From positions 1,488,001 through 1,552,000 of the forward strand of contig CP103021.1 in assembly GCA_024752435.1 (NCBI GenBank): a DNA stretch of 64,000 bases. Reading direction: 5' to 3'. Positions 36,911 through 47,808 of this stretch are shown here, piece after piece. The translations under genes and the position numbers were made by a program. The stretch is from Allantophomopsis cytisporea (Eukaryota; Ascomycota; Leotiomycetes; Phacidiales; Phacidiaceae). Below the pieces are notes generated by a model. That model worked only from the letters and a program-made list of their open reading frames with translations, was not told where the DNA came from and made no database searches. Numbering within the stretch: the stretch's first letter is position 1; each line of letters starts with the position of its first letter.

Positions 36911-38426
36911 GGGGAGAAGTTCGGGGAGACTAGTGAGAGTAGGAGGAGACAGAGAGGAGAAGGAGGGAAGTGAATGAGAGAGCGCCAGGAGGAATACAGA
37001 GAGAAGGAGGCGAATAAGAAATTAAGTAGAAGGGACCCATTGGACGCTCCTGAGCCTTACAACACTTGACATACAATTGAAAGACAAAAAGCAGAAACAA
37101 GCATGTGACAAGTGAGAATAGAACCTCAAGGTATTAAGTACGCAAGTGAGAAGCTCGGAGCGTAGAGAACAAAGCAACGACAAGATGTGCACGCTATACG
37201 CTCGACTGGCATGGTATAGAAGCTGTGCTGGTTTCTTCTGGAGTTGGGCTATATATGCGTTACACGGCTGTGACTGATGTGAGAGTCGTGCTTACTATAT
37301 CATGGAATTAAAGCACATGCTGGGTTTAGTGTTTGGTTTAATGCTTGACTGCAGGATGAGTGTATATTAGTAAGGCTGTAAGGTTATTGATAGCTGTAAA
37401 GTATGAAGAGTGGTGTATATGCAGAGCTGTATGCTTTTGAAAGTGATTTGGTGATTAGAACCATATATCAATCATCGCCCATGCTTTCTCGCATGATCCT
37501 CTGTATAATACATAGTGAGTCGAGAGATTCGGATTGAAAACCTGATGCTGTGGTTATATGGGATCCAGTGACTTCTTGAAAAATATCTCTAGTCTTGGGA
37601 TCATCGAGCACCGCAACCGTTGCTACAAGATATATAGATAATATACGAGGAAGCTTGAAGCTTTGGGTATCTATGAGGAAAGTGAATATGAGGATAGAAC
37701 CCCAAATCTAATACCGATTTCAAGATACACTTTAACCCTGTTCAGCCTCACTTGAAACCACCATCGTGAACACACCTAGTTTGTCTCTGAGATCAAGTCA
37801 GGATATAAATACCCTCGATGTCACACTACAATTCAAACATCGATAACAGTTCACAGTGCAATTCACCTATGCACAGAGCTGTATGTTATACGAGTAGGGC
37901 ATAGATGTGTATAATGTATCATATTTATCAACATGCTCATCACCATTTATAGCGTCGTCGTCATTTACAGAGTCGTCATTAACAAAGTTCATAGGAACGC
38001 AGTCCATGCTTCGAAACGGTCGAACGACTATAGTACTTGGTCTTCGTGAAAGATTCTGCACTGGACTTTGCAAGAAGATGTAATCTCAATACTATGTTAT
38101 AGAGATATACGATTTGCTTCTATGTAATTGCGATCTTGTAGATATATAAAGTACTCGAGGTTGTAATCGCTCACATCACTCAATAGCCATAAACAACGAG
38201 CATCGCATTTTGAGGCTATGAGGCTTTGTGTGTAAAGCTTGGTTACGTTGCAGCTATACTAATCGACATTCTATATTTTGACATCGTACCACTCTCCGTC
38301 ACTATCACCCTGATGGTTGCTGTCATTCTGCTCAACATATTTGGTATAGAATCAGTTCAGATCCATGAAGTGAGTAGAAAGATGTTGAATATTCTCCGAG
38401 GATTAGCTGTGTTTGAGAAAGATATG

Positions 38427-38447
38427 ATATATATATATATATATATA
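38427..38447. repeat. AT dinucleotide microsatellite
   Basis: About ten consecutive AT units. Confidence 0.9.
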
Positions 38448-39669
38448 CTTAACTGCCCGAGATATGCTAGCGAGTATGCTAATAACGATTTGTTCAACTA
38501 GATGGCAGACTGTCCTTCTCAGATAAATCTTGTCGGATGTAACTTCTGTAATTGAATAAAGTTGAGTCAGTGATTCAGAGCCTGTTCGGAGTAAGATATG
38601 AAGATCATGAAGTATAAAGTCAAAAGCTCTGGTCAATGTTGCTTCGTGAACATCATGTCTCTCATTTCACTTATATTGGTGCAGATAATCTAAGCAGCAC
38701 AGGACTCTCTAGCATCATACGTCAAAAAGATCTACACCACAAAAAGAAAATGTTTTCTAGGCTGTCGCATTCGTATCACGAAAGCAAGGTCTGTAGCACG
38801 GAACTTGTCATATAACTGCGCCCTTCAAAAGCAGTCAACATTCATAAGTCTAACGACATTAGAGACCAAAACAGTAAAAGTAACGTTTAGATCAGAAATA
38901 TCATGCATGGAGCAAGATCTGAACCGGCAAAAGATTGGTAGATAGGAGATCGCCGTTCCATAGAAGTTACAGGGAATATCATCCAATTTTGCTAATTTTG
39001 ATCATTGTGTGTTTTTTCAATCATTCATTCAATTATGAAAGGCAAGTGAAATAGAATATTACATCGGCCAAGCTTATTGGATACAAACAACTTTCATATT
39101 TGAATATATAAACATTGTATAGGGGACTTACGTTGGCCTAGACAGTTGAAGATTGGTATTTGGGAAATGTATAATCTCACTTCTTTACAACCCATTTATT
39201 AGACGTCAATTGTCAAATTTATTTACATAGAAGCTCTTATTATCTATGGATATGCGAAGTACTTAAGAACATCCATATCTGGCTTTCTTTGTCATAATTT
39301 TTTCTTCTGAACTGTTTGAAAGGAAATCGGGGTTGAGACAAAGAAGCTACTCCCCCACAATCACTTGCAATATTTATTTTCTTCTTTGTTCACTTTCCTC
39401 TCATACGCGACGTACAAACACAACTAAGTATTCCGACTTTATTGAACATAGAGGTATGATGCTTATGACAGATGATCAGGCGATTTTGTAACATTAACCG
39501 CTTCTTCAAGCTGCTCTACGATACAACTTACTCAGATTCACTTCTGATCTGCTTCACATCAAATTTCCAGGTTCCTCTGGTGACATGCTTACACTTCCTG
39601 GATCTCTTCAACCACCGAAACAATACTATCTCTACTTGACAAATACATCTATTTCTCATACAGATCATC

Positions 39670-42181
39670 ATGAGCGCTTCAAACAAGGGTTATGGGTCAC
39701 TGTACACTCAGAAAGAGCTAGAGAGACTTCGCACATTGGAGGCGCAAAAGAAACAAGGCGAATCCCTCTACACTGCCAAAATTACAGAAGAACTCTCTAG
39801 ATTGGACAAGAAAGCAAAAGAAAACAAACCTCGAGCTACTATCAGAGCTACAAATGATAAAACCGCGAATCGACCTGCTCCAAGAAACGTGAAGGTCGAT
39901 CTTGAAGCCCGTTTACTAGAGAAGAGACGAGTCCAACACTCATACAAAGCATACACCGCACTTTTCGCTGTCTTTGCCTTCCTGGTCTATTTCATATTGC
40001 GAATCAAATATCTCTACATGGCTGAGTACTCAAGTGTCACAGACTATGTCGCTGCATGGCTGTACTTCTATGTTGAGTTCTACATCACTGGTCAGTATAA
40101 AACTATTCAAAAGCATGCCAAGCTAATGATATAGTCCGCCATAATATTGAACGTATTCAACACATACGTGCGCACAACAAATCACCTCAAAAATTCATTG
40201 CAGCCACAATTCCGGATGAATTTCTCCCGACCGTTGATGTTCTTATCATGTGTGCTGGCGAAGCTGAAAATGTGATTCTGAATACCGCACGAGCAGCATG
40301 CCTTCAACACTATCCTAAATCAAAATATCGCGTTTTTGTCTCTGATGATAGCAACTCCGAAAGCCTGAGGAAAGCAGTTTGTGGCTTATATCCCGAATAT
40401 AACAACTTGATATACATCACGCGCGGTGTGAATCATGAACAAGACTTCAAGACAGGAAACTTGAATTTCGCTACTGAATATTCAGCACGCTTGCGCGAGA
40501 CTGCTGCCGACTTCATAGCTCAATTAGACGCTGATTCGGTTCCAAGTAGAGAATGGTTGAGGACTGTCGTTAAGCATATCAAGAGTGATGAGCATATTGG
40601 CATGGTAGCAGCTCCACAGGTATGTTGCTGTCTTTTCCAGCTTCTTATGTTACTATTCCTTAACTTACCAAATAACCCCACTAATATCAACAGTCGTTCA
40701 GTAATGTCCCGGCGTCGGATCCATTGTACCAACTTGCTTTTCCACCTGGGTCAAGCAATCTAAAAGGAGCTCTCGACGTTGCTCAGTCAACAGGTTCTGG
40801 ATACATCATCCGCCGTCCTGCCCTTAAGTCCATCGGTGGTTTCCCTCGGGATATTTCAGAGGACACGTCAACATCCTTCCGTTTGATGGCCCAGAAATGG
40901 CGAGTTTATCAAGTGTCTCAAAATCTACAGTTTGGATTACTTCCAAATACTTTGTGGGGTCATATGAAGCAACGCTCGAGATGGGTAAGTTGACGGACTT
41001 TGTTATCGAAGTGCCTACGCCTGTACTCCACCAGACATCAAACAACTACATGACTGACAACATAGAAGGTTACAGCTAATTTCTCCCTCTGGCGTACAAT
41101 CAACAGTCTCCGACGAGATCTAATCAGCGGACAATCGCTCATAGCCTACGGCATCGTTTTTACCGCATTTTACTATACCTTCCTCTCAGTTCCTCTCTAC
41201 ATCCTGCCCATCCTTCTCTTGACCAAGCGCCCCCTCATTCCCGATTTTAAAATCCACAAACTCCTTCTTGCGGCCACAACTCTCGTCCTGACAGACTTCT
41301 TCCACGACGTATTACTCGCTTACGGTCCAGGAGCCTCCCTGCAATCGGTGTCTCGAGCTCGAGATGCGCAGCCATGGATGGCCCCATTCTATACCTGGAA
41401 ATTCCTATCCGAGAGGCGTTCCAAGAAAGCTACATATAAAGTCAGCGGAGCTGTTAAGAAGTCTAGAACCAATGCTCCGCCAGCTGACACGAGTGTTTAC
41501 TATCCGACACACGCAACTACCTACACCATAACCTCTAAGATTAAGCGCGCTTTAGCTTTCTCAATGGATTGGCGCATCACCTTTGGTTATACCATCTACG
41601 CCGGCATTACTGTCTGGGCGGTGGTGCGCATCCTCTCCGACCCCTTTGCGAACTTCTGGTCTGTTGCCAAATTCTGGCGCTGGCCCATCCACTTCTGGCA
41701 CTTCCTCGTACGTCTCCTTTCTAGCTTCGGACGTTTCCTCTTGTGCCTGCTGGACGGCTTTGGGCATTTTCTCGCAGCATGTATTGCTTACGTCCGGTAT
41801 TTCCTATCGGATTTCGTTGCCAACTTCTGGTCCTATATTACGTTCTGGAACTGGCCCTTGTGGCACTACTTCAAGTTCTGGGAATGGCAAATCAGAACTT
41901 CCTTGGGATATCTAATCACCAACTTCCAGCGACCAACATTCTTGGGTCGAGACGGCATATTCTATCGGGAGGAACTTTTATATCTCGTTCAGCGGGTTCT
42001 CTGGCCTGGATTTCTGTGGGTGGATCCGTTGAGATGGGCGTTGGTACCTCTCTGGTTTAAGGTCTGGGTTGAGAAAGCTGGGACTGCGGGGGTGAACAAT
42101 TACAACAGGGAGCTGTACCATGTGCGTGCAATAATTGGCGGTTCTGTGCTGGTATGTGTTTGGGGGATTCTGGTGTGGTGA
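39670..42181 (+). CDS. processive family 2 glycosyltransferase, multi-pass membrane protein
   Basis: Exons 39670-40090, 40135-40619, 40694-40984 and 41066-42181 give 770 residues; the last acceptor could lie three bases further on. Two hydrophobic helices precede the catalytic domain (around residues 103-140). GT2 signatures are in order: nucleotide-binding SDDSN near 211, QLDADS near 272-274, the acceptor-site aspartate region PRDISED near 355, and QRSRW at about 395-399. Hydrophobic helices follow (IAYGIVFTAFYYTFLSV). This is the architecture of processive hexosyltransferases such as hyaluronan, chitin or cellulose synthases. Fungal relatives (the Zymoseptoria/Fusarium GT2 type) are required for hyphal growth on surfaces; orthology here is inference. 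The C-terminal membrane part contains two copies of a Trp/Phe-rich unit, ANFWSxxxFWxWPxxxxxF, around 41647-41880. The polysaccharide product is unknown. Confidence 0.88.
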
Positions 42182-42631
42182 AGTTAGAGCTCATTAGATG
42201 ATTTGGTGAAAAGGAGTCGAAATATTGGACATGCTTGCTTAGGTGTGAAACGATAAGCGATCGAGGACAAGTGGAGGTATGCTATGCAAAGAAAACCGTC
42301 GATACTTTTGCGATGAATTAGGCTCTTGCGATACTGAAATCGATCAACAATTTTCAAACGTATTCAATTCGGTCGTCAAACGTAACGTCAAAAACTAGAA
42401 GTACTTAAAGTACGACGCCTTAAATGCCCTCAAAACTCCAGTCAATGCAAGGAAACAAACCCACATGAACAACACCAGAACCTTTCGCAACAAACGCCAT
42501 TTCAAGCGGATCAGTAACAACTCCTCCGAATGCCATCTTAGTAAACAAACTCCACAGAAAACCCTTCCTAGCCATGCAACTCAGCCAACTGTTACGCCAT
42601 AGGTATGCAGCAAATCATTAGATACCAGCAC
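42182..42631. other. intergenic between convergent genes
   Basis: Contains the 3' flanks of the glycosyltransferase and haspin genes. Nothing else seen. Confidence 0.5.
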
Positions 42632-44726
42632 TTATTCCAACGTAGAGTTTCCCTCATAATCCATGAATATATCCGCAGGTCTGATCCAGCCATTCTCCAA
42701 GGCATACTCGGCGACGTGAGTTGCACTTTCGAAATCCTCGTGAGCGGTATCCTCAGGAGAGAGATATGTCATCAGTTGTTTGATGTCAGCACGGAATTTG
42801 ACAACCTCCTTGCGATCCACCTTCTTTTTGATCAACGCATACTCCAAACGGTCCTGGAGCCAACCGATCAAAAACCATAACCAAAGGACATTTGTGTAAG
42901 GATTGTAGTCGGACCAGCTATAGTTGCTTTCGGTGTTGCGAGTGTCATGGAAGTCCGGTCCGGTGGACGACTTCGACTTCTCAAAGACCCAGGTGCGCAT
43001 GCTAGAAAGAGTTAGTTGACATTGTAGAGGTTGAGACAAATGATATGAAAGATGGTTTGATGATCGAGTGAATACATCGTTGGAAAGGGGTTGTGATTGA
43101 GTACAAAAAAGCAAGGAGGATAAAGTGTTAGACTTACCGCCGATAGATGTCGTACTGAGAGATTCCGGACGCCTGAAAAAGTGCCAAGTCCTTTTCGAGG
43201 TCAAGGAATGCTACCTGATCATCGTTGATATTGGCACGCGAGAGAGTGTAATCGAGGAGCGTTACTTCATATCCCATCTTTCGTAGCTTATAACGCTGAT
43301 CACAGTGCCACAATTCCCGATCGTTCCATCCATTTGCCTGGGACCAGCCCTTGGTCTCGCTCTTTGCTGGCTGGACGCAAATGTTTCCTTCGTGCAAATC
43401 TCGATGCTCGAAACCACAGTGTCTCTCCCCAAGGCTCAGAGCAATAACGGTGCCGAGAAAAATGTCCCAGACTTGGCCAACTTCGACGATTTCAGTATTC
43501 TCCAAGTCCTTGCCGGCATTGTCAAGTTCTAATGCGAGGAATACTGTCTCTGCGTGATAACTCTTTGGGTTCGGGAACACCATCTCTTTACCCTTGTTTG
43601 CTTTGCGGTAGATTGCCCAGGCTTCGCACATTTCTTTCGTAGGGCGGCCACGGATGATATGAGCTCCTTTCAACATAAGATAACCAGGTACCTCCGCCAT
43701 CTTATCCATGATCTGAAGCTCGGAGATGACGTCCCCAACAGGCATTGCGTTCGCCCTCTTTGATCCACGACCAGATTCTGGCTTCAGTGGTATAATTTTG
43801 AAAACCGAACTGCCGATCTCGTTGGAAAAAAGGTAAACCTCGGCATATGAGGCTTCGGCAATCTTCAAAATGGAATTGACAGATCCCCCAAGAATGCCGT
43901 TCCAGTCGCTAAATGTGGCATCTGGCTTGGCTTCTGCGATGGGTCGTAACCAGGCAGGGAGCTCCGATAAAGTGGACGTTGGGAGGGTGACGGAAACTGA
44001 CGTAATGACATCCTGTGGTGGAGACTGAGGGGCGAGATGAGTAGTATCGATCTTGGTGCTGTCTGGTGCTTCAGCGTTTGGACCAGGAACACTCTCGAGG
44101 AGACGTGTCGAGATTCGAACATTATGAACATGGTGTTCAGTTGCAGTAGAAAGGCGCTGTATTTGAGGTGTCGACGACTGAGCCCTGCGTTCGGCTTGCG
44201 GGATATCAAGAGTTAGGCCAGTGAGAGCTTCTACTAAAGGGTCTTCGTCGCTATTGTCCTTGCTACGAGAGCTGCGTGCACCGTCGGAATCATTCTGAAT
44301 CTCGCCCAGTGGTTTACGAGACGATTTGCTCTTCCGGGAGTTTGTAGTCTTAGATGATGTTTTTGATGAACTACTTTTCTGGGAGCTTGCAGTCTTAGCC
44401 GAGGTCTTTGACAGGTTGCTCTTCTTAGTCGCGGTATTGGCTGGTACATCTTCGCTGAGATCACTCAGGAGATTGCTGATGCTGAAAGATCTTGGTGCCA
44501 AGACATCAAGAGTAGAAATACTATTTCTCTCTGATGATGCATGAGCTTGGAATTGCTCTACGCGAGGGGCACCCCTAGTAGGTGGCGGAGGCGGCGGAGT
44601 TCCAGACTCACAAGGAGAATCTTGAGAAGTATCGTTGTCGACAAATATTGCTGGAGCAACGGTTCTAGTTGTCTTCTTTCCATAGGTTCTTTTTGTCTTC
44701 ACCGGGCGGCGACGTTCCAATTCCAT
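42632..44726 (-). CDS. haspin-type histone H3 kinase
   Basis: Exons 43138-44726 and 42632-43001 (136-base intron) encode 652 residues. The first 280 residues are Ser/Lys-rich and disordered. The kinase half shows haspin features: AEASYAEVYLFS in place of a classic glycine loop, FKIIPL with the ATP lysine, SELQIMDKM for helix C, the catalytic loop FEHRDLHEGNICV near residue 440, and VTLLDYTLSRA (DYT in place of DFG) near 490. The tail with NPYTNVLWLWFLIGWL is also typical. Haspin phosphorylates threonine 3 of histone H3 at centromeres in mitosis to recruit the chromosomal passenger complex. The start is the first ATG of the long frame. The gene appears intact; substrate is taken from family knowledge. 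Confidence 0.9.
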
Positions 44727-46212
44727 GGTCTGACCTCTGATTGATCTGCAAATTATTTGTCAGAAATATGATGCGAATTATGACCATGGAAAATCTTGAG
44801 GGCTATACGCTCAGTTATGTCTTATCTGACAAGGAGGAAGCTGCAAATAGTGAAACTTGTGCTGGCTGTTTGGACAAGGTATTTGGAACTTCCAGCGAAT
44901 CCGTTGTAGCACAGGTGACCCCTGAATCAGTTTGAAATGGTTTAGATGACAAAACAAGAGATATCTGCTGAGCCTCAAGATTCATACAATCTTTTCTCGG
45001 AAATAGAGGATTTGTGTGTTTCGAACTTGCACAAATTCTACTTCTGGGAATTTGATTCTTGCAAGGCGAAAAGTAAATAAACAAAAGGAAATGAGAAGAA
45101 AAACAAGAAAAACGAGATGTCGTAGGTGGTAGCTCTGGAAATGTCGAATGTGATAAAGAGGCTCTTTACAAACTATAAAGAGCACGTCTACTTCCACCCA
45201 TGCCACAATCTGATTGGAGAAGTAGGGGATACTGAAAAATATGAAATCGTGATACTTACGAACGACGTTGAATGAATTGAAATGAGGGTTTTCGATTGTG
45301 TTTAGTGCTTCTGTATATTAGTTAGCTTCATATCGCTGATGGTTGCGATTCAATAGCAATGAGCACGTTGAGCTCAGGTGAAGGTGTTGCTACATACCTT
45401 CTTCCAGGACTATCATCTTGATCTCCGCCAAAGCAGAGGACTTTCTTCAAGCAACCCATCGCTATTTCTTGGCAGTTTTCGTTGTCGTGGTGATCGGAGT
45501 CGGATGAATGTTATTCCGGATGAGCGGCGCGGAGAGGAAATCCACGGAGCTGTCTTTGGAAGCCAAGGCCGGAGTAGGGCGCGGAGCGTTTACATGCCTA
45601 AGGCATCAAAGCCACCCACCGCCAACTTAGTGCCTTTTTGCCCTGGATTGCACAGCACATTTACTACATGGTCCAGTCTCAGACAGGTCAGTATTTGGAT
45701 AATGGTCAATTGTCCATCACAACAACGGCTGCAATACATAATAGCTCCTTTGGTAGCATAATCTGTGGCTGAAATTCAATGTCATACAAAAAGGGTAGCT
45801 ACCTACCTAACATGGATCTCCTTTTATACCTTACATATGTAGGTATATGTAGGTATTGTAAAAGTATATCTTTACCAATCGCCTCAAGACGCTCAGGCAA
45901 CAGACCATGACTTGATCACTATAAGGAACAATAACGGATCGAAATTTGCATACCTAAAAGTTAAACGATTCGAATCTGCCTGGGCATTTTTACATTTTAC
46001 AATCGAACAAGGGCGTATTATAAAACCAAAAGTCTCAATACATATACAATACTTAAGCTGTTCATACATACCTTACAACTGTATCCAAGTCCAAGCTCAA
46101 GCTCAAGCTCCAAAGAGCAGTTCCCACAGCAGCACAACCACATTCTTCCTCATCATGTGACATTGACTTCATCGCCACCCCTCCACCTCACGACAACAAC
46201 CCCTCTTCGCAA
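44727..46212. other. intergenic between divergent genes
   Basis: Lies between the 5' ends of haspin and the UPF0045 gene. Minus-strand donor-like GTAAGT near 45255 could belong to a 5' leader intron of haspin. A short AAGCTC hexamer repeat lies at 46085-46112. Open frames here (for example 45378-45761) have no recognisable content. Confidence 0.5.
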
Positions 46213-47169
46213 ATGTCCCCGCGTCTCCCATCCACTGTGCTCCTGCGTCTTTGCTATAGCACTCTTCGAAATCCATCTTTCCACCAGCGCATCTTTTCCA
46301 CAACATCTGTCGCCATGGATTATTCAAAGCTCACCACGCCGCCGGCCTGCGTAGCTGATTTCTGCTTGATTCCTGTACGTGCCTGTTGTGACATGTGAAG
46401 ACTTCGTCTGATTTTAAGTGTTGAGCAATGAAGGATTGGATATTTGCTGATGATGAGGTTAGATCGGGACTCCCACCGCCAGCGTCTCCAATGAAGTAGC
46501 TGCTGTTCAGCGCCTTATGAAGGCAAGCGGACTTGAGTATTCGATGCATTCTGCTGGAACTACAGTTGGTGAGCTTTTCAACCTTCACTCTGTTGCTTTT
46601 TCATTCACGAGCATCTCAGCTGGCTCTTTGGTGGTGAAGACATAAAACATCACTGAACCATTACATGATACCCCCCGTATCATAGTTGCTTTGGTGCTTC
46701 ACTTCATTACCATTCTCTTGGCACTTCATGATCTCACATGAATCCAATTCCCTTTTCTTCAACTATAAATACATCCCAACAAGACCACTAGCTAACCCTA
46801 CCAGAGGGACCCTGGGACTCCGTCATGCGCCTCATCGGCCAAGCACACACTCTCGTACATGAGAACGGCGTTGCACGCGTGCAGACTGACATCCGAGTTG
46901 GATCCCGGTAAGCTACTGTTCATACAATCATCGTCCTTCACTCCAACTAACTCCCTCGCTTCAGAACCGACAAGAGCCAGCATTTCACCGAGAAAGTCTC
47001 CAAAGTAAACGCCATCCTCGCTGCTGACCCTGAGGCCTCATCCACTGCTGCTCCCACCTCAACCACAACCTCTGCCCCACCTGCACCGGCGCCTGCGGTT
47101 GCGAAGGAGACTGAGACGTCACCTACGAAAGAGGGGAAGCAGACCTGGGCTAGTATGTTCAAGAAATAG
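46213..47169 (+). CDS. UPF0045/Ecm15-like thiamine-binding-fold protein
   Basis: Exons 46213-46374, 46463-46568, 46805-46907 and 46965-47169 give 191 residues from the first ATG, or 157 from a second in-frame ATG at 46315. The core (VADFCLIPIGTPTASVSNEV, MHSAGTTVEGPWDSVMRLIG, GVARVQTDIRVGSRTDK) is the UPF0045/MTH1187 fold, whose yeast member is Ecm15 and whose bacterial relatives bind thiamine or its pyrimidine precursor; the fungal role is not established. The 34-residue extension before the second ATG is Arg/Ser-rich with no acidic residue and ends FSTTSVAM, as in a mitochondrial presequence. The second ATG has a strong context (GCCATGG). The C-terminus is an Ala/Pro/Thr-rich linker ending WASMFKK. 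Dual localisation is plausible. Confidence 0.87.
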
Positions 47170-47451
47170 GTTAGATTAACGGTGGATATTTAGATTTGAA
47201 ATTGATCGTTCATTTGAGGTTTGTGATGATTTCCTATAAGTCGAGTTGTGGAAATGGTGTGTAATGGATGGGCAGTGAAATTAATAGTTCGTCCTGTTGA
47301 AGTTATTGATATCGTGATCTTTGTAGACTCTCAATAATTCAATGAATCAAAACGATGCTTCATATGAATGAGCACACTATGGGTAAGGATAGTCTAAGTC
47401 AAATAGAAATTATCAACTGAAACTGGAATCAGATGTCTGTATTGCAGGGCT
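47170..47451. other. intergenic
   Basis: 3' flank of the UPF0045 gene; nothing else recognised. Confidence 0.4.
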
Positions 47452-47700
47452 CTATAGATTCTGCTCTGTGTCTTTAGTCGCAGTATTGTCTGGCAGTTGA
47501 GTAGTCTCATAACAAACATACCGGAATATGTGTCTGGCAAGGACATATTTCGGCTTCAATGAACTGAGATTCTTCGTTAACTCGATGATCGCATTATCAA
47601 GTTCATCGATGAGTACCCTATGTCGGCTATCAAATTTTTGTAAGACGTCGTTTAGAACAGTGGCAAAATATTTCCTCTCGAATTCCGTGAGCAGAGGCAT
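47452..47700 (-). CDS. short hypothetical protein
   Basis: An 82-codon frame starting with an ATG and free of low complexity. The translation is hydrophilic and probably helical (EFERKYFATVLNDVLQKFD, VLIDELDNAIIELTKNL) and looks more protein-like than chance frames nearby. It lies directly downstream of the HeLo-like/ankyrin gene on the same strand, so it may be an independent small gene or an alternative terminal exon. No splice site linking it was verified. I do not recognise a family. Confidence 0.35.
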   Translation of the reverse strand: MPLLTEFERKYFATVLNDVLQKFDSRHRVLIDELDNAIIELTKNLSSLKPKYVLARHIFRYVCYETTQLPDNTATKDTEQNL

Positions 47701-47808
47701 ATCTTAGTAACACATCCCTTAGCGGCTAATGAATATGATCTTTTAAAACATGAGTCTCCAGAGATATTCACGACAGCATATAGCAACTACCTCAGACTAG
47801 TTTCAATT

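Larger units (their letters stand above)
36412..39669. other. gene-free stretch of about 3.3 kb
   Basis: No gene supported. The first kilobase contains purine-rich repeats (listed separately); the rest is AT-rich with short frames only. The right end must include the promoter of the glycosyltransferase gene. Confidence 0.5.

Noticed and set aside
38226..38501. 91-codon frame with hydrophobic stretch
   Set aside because: Its end translates the AT microsatellite as Ile-Tyr repeats, and no splice sites or homologous motif support it.
45378..45761. 127-codon plus-strand frame
   Set aside because: No recognisable content, no clear promoter context; overlaps the probable haspin leader region.
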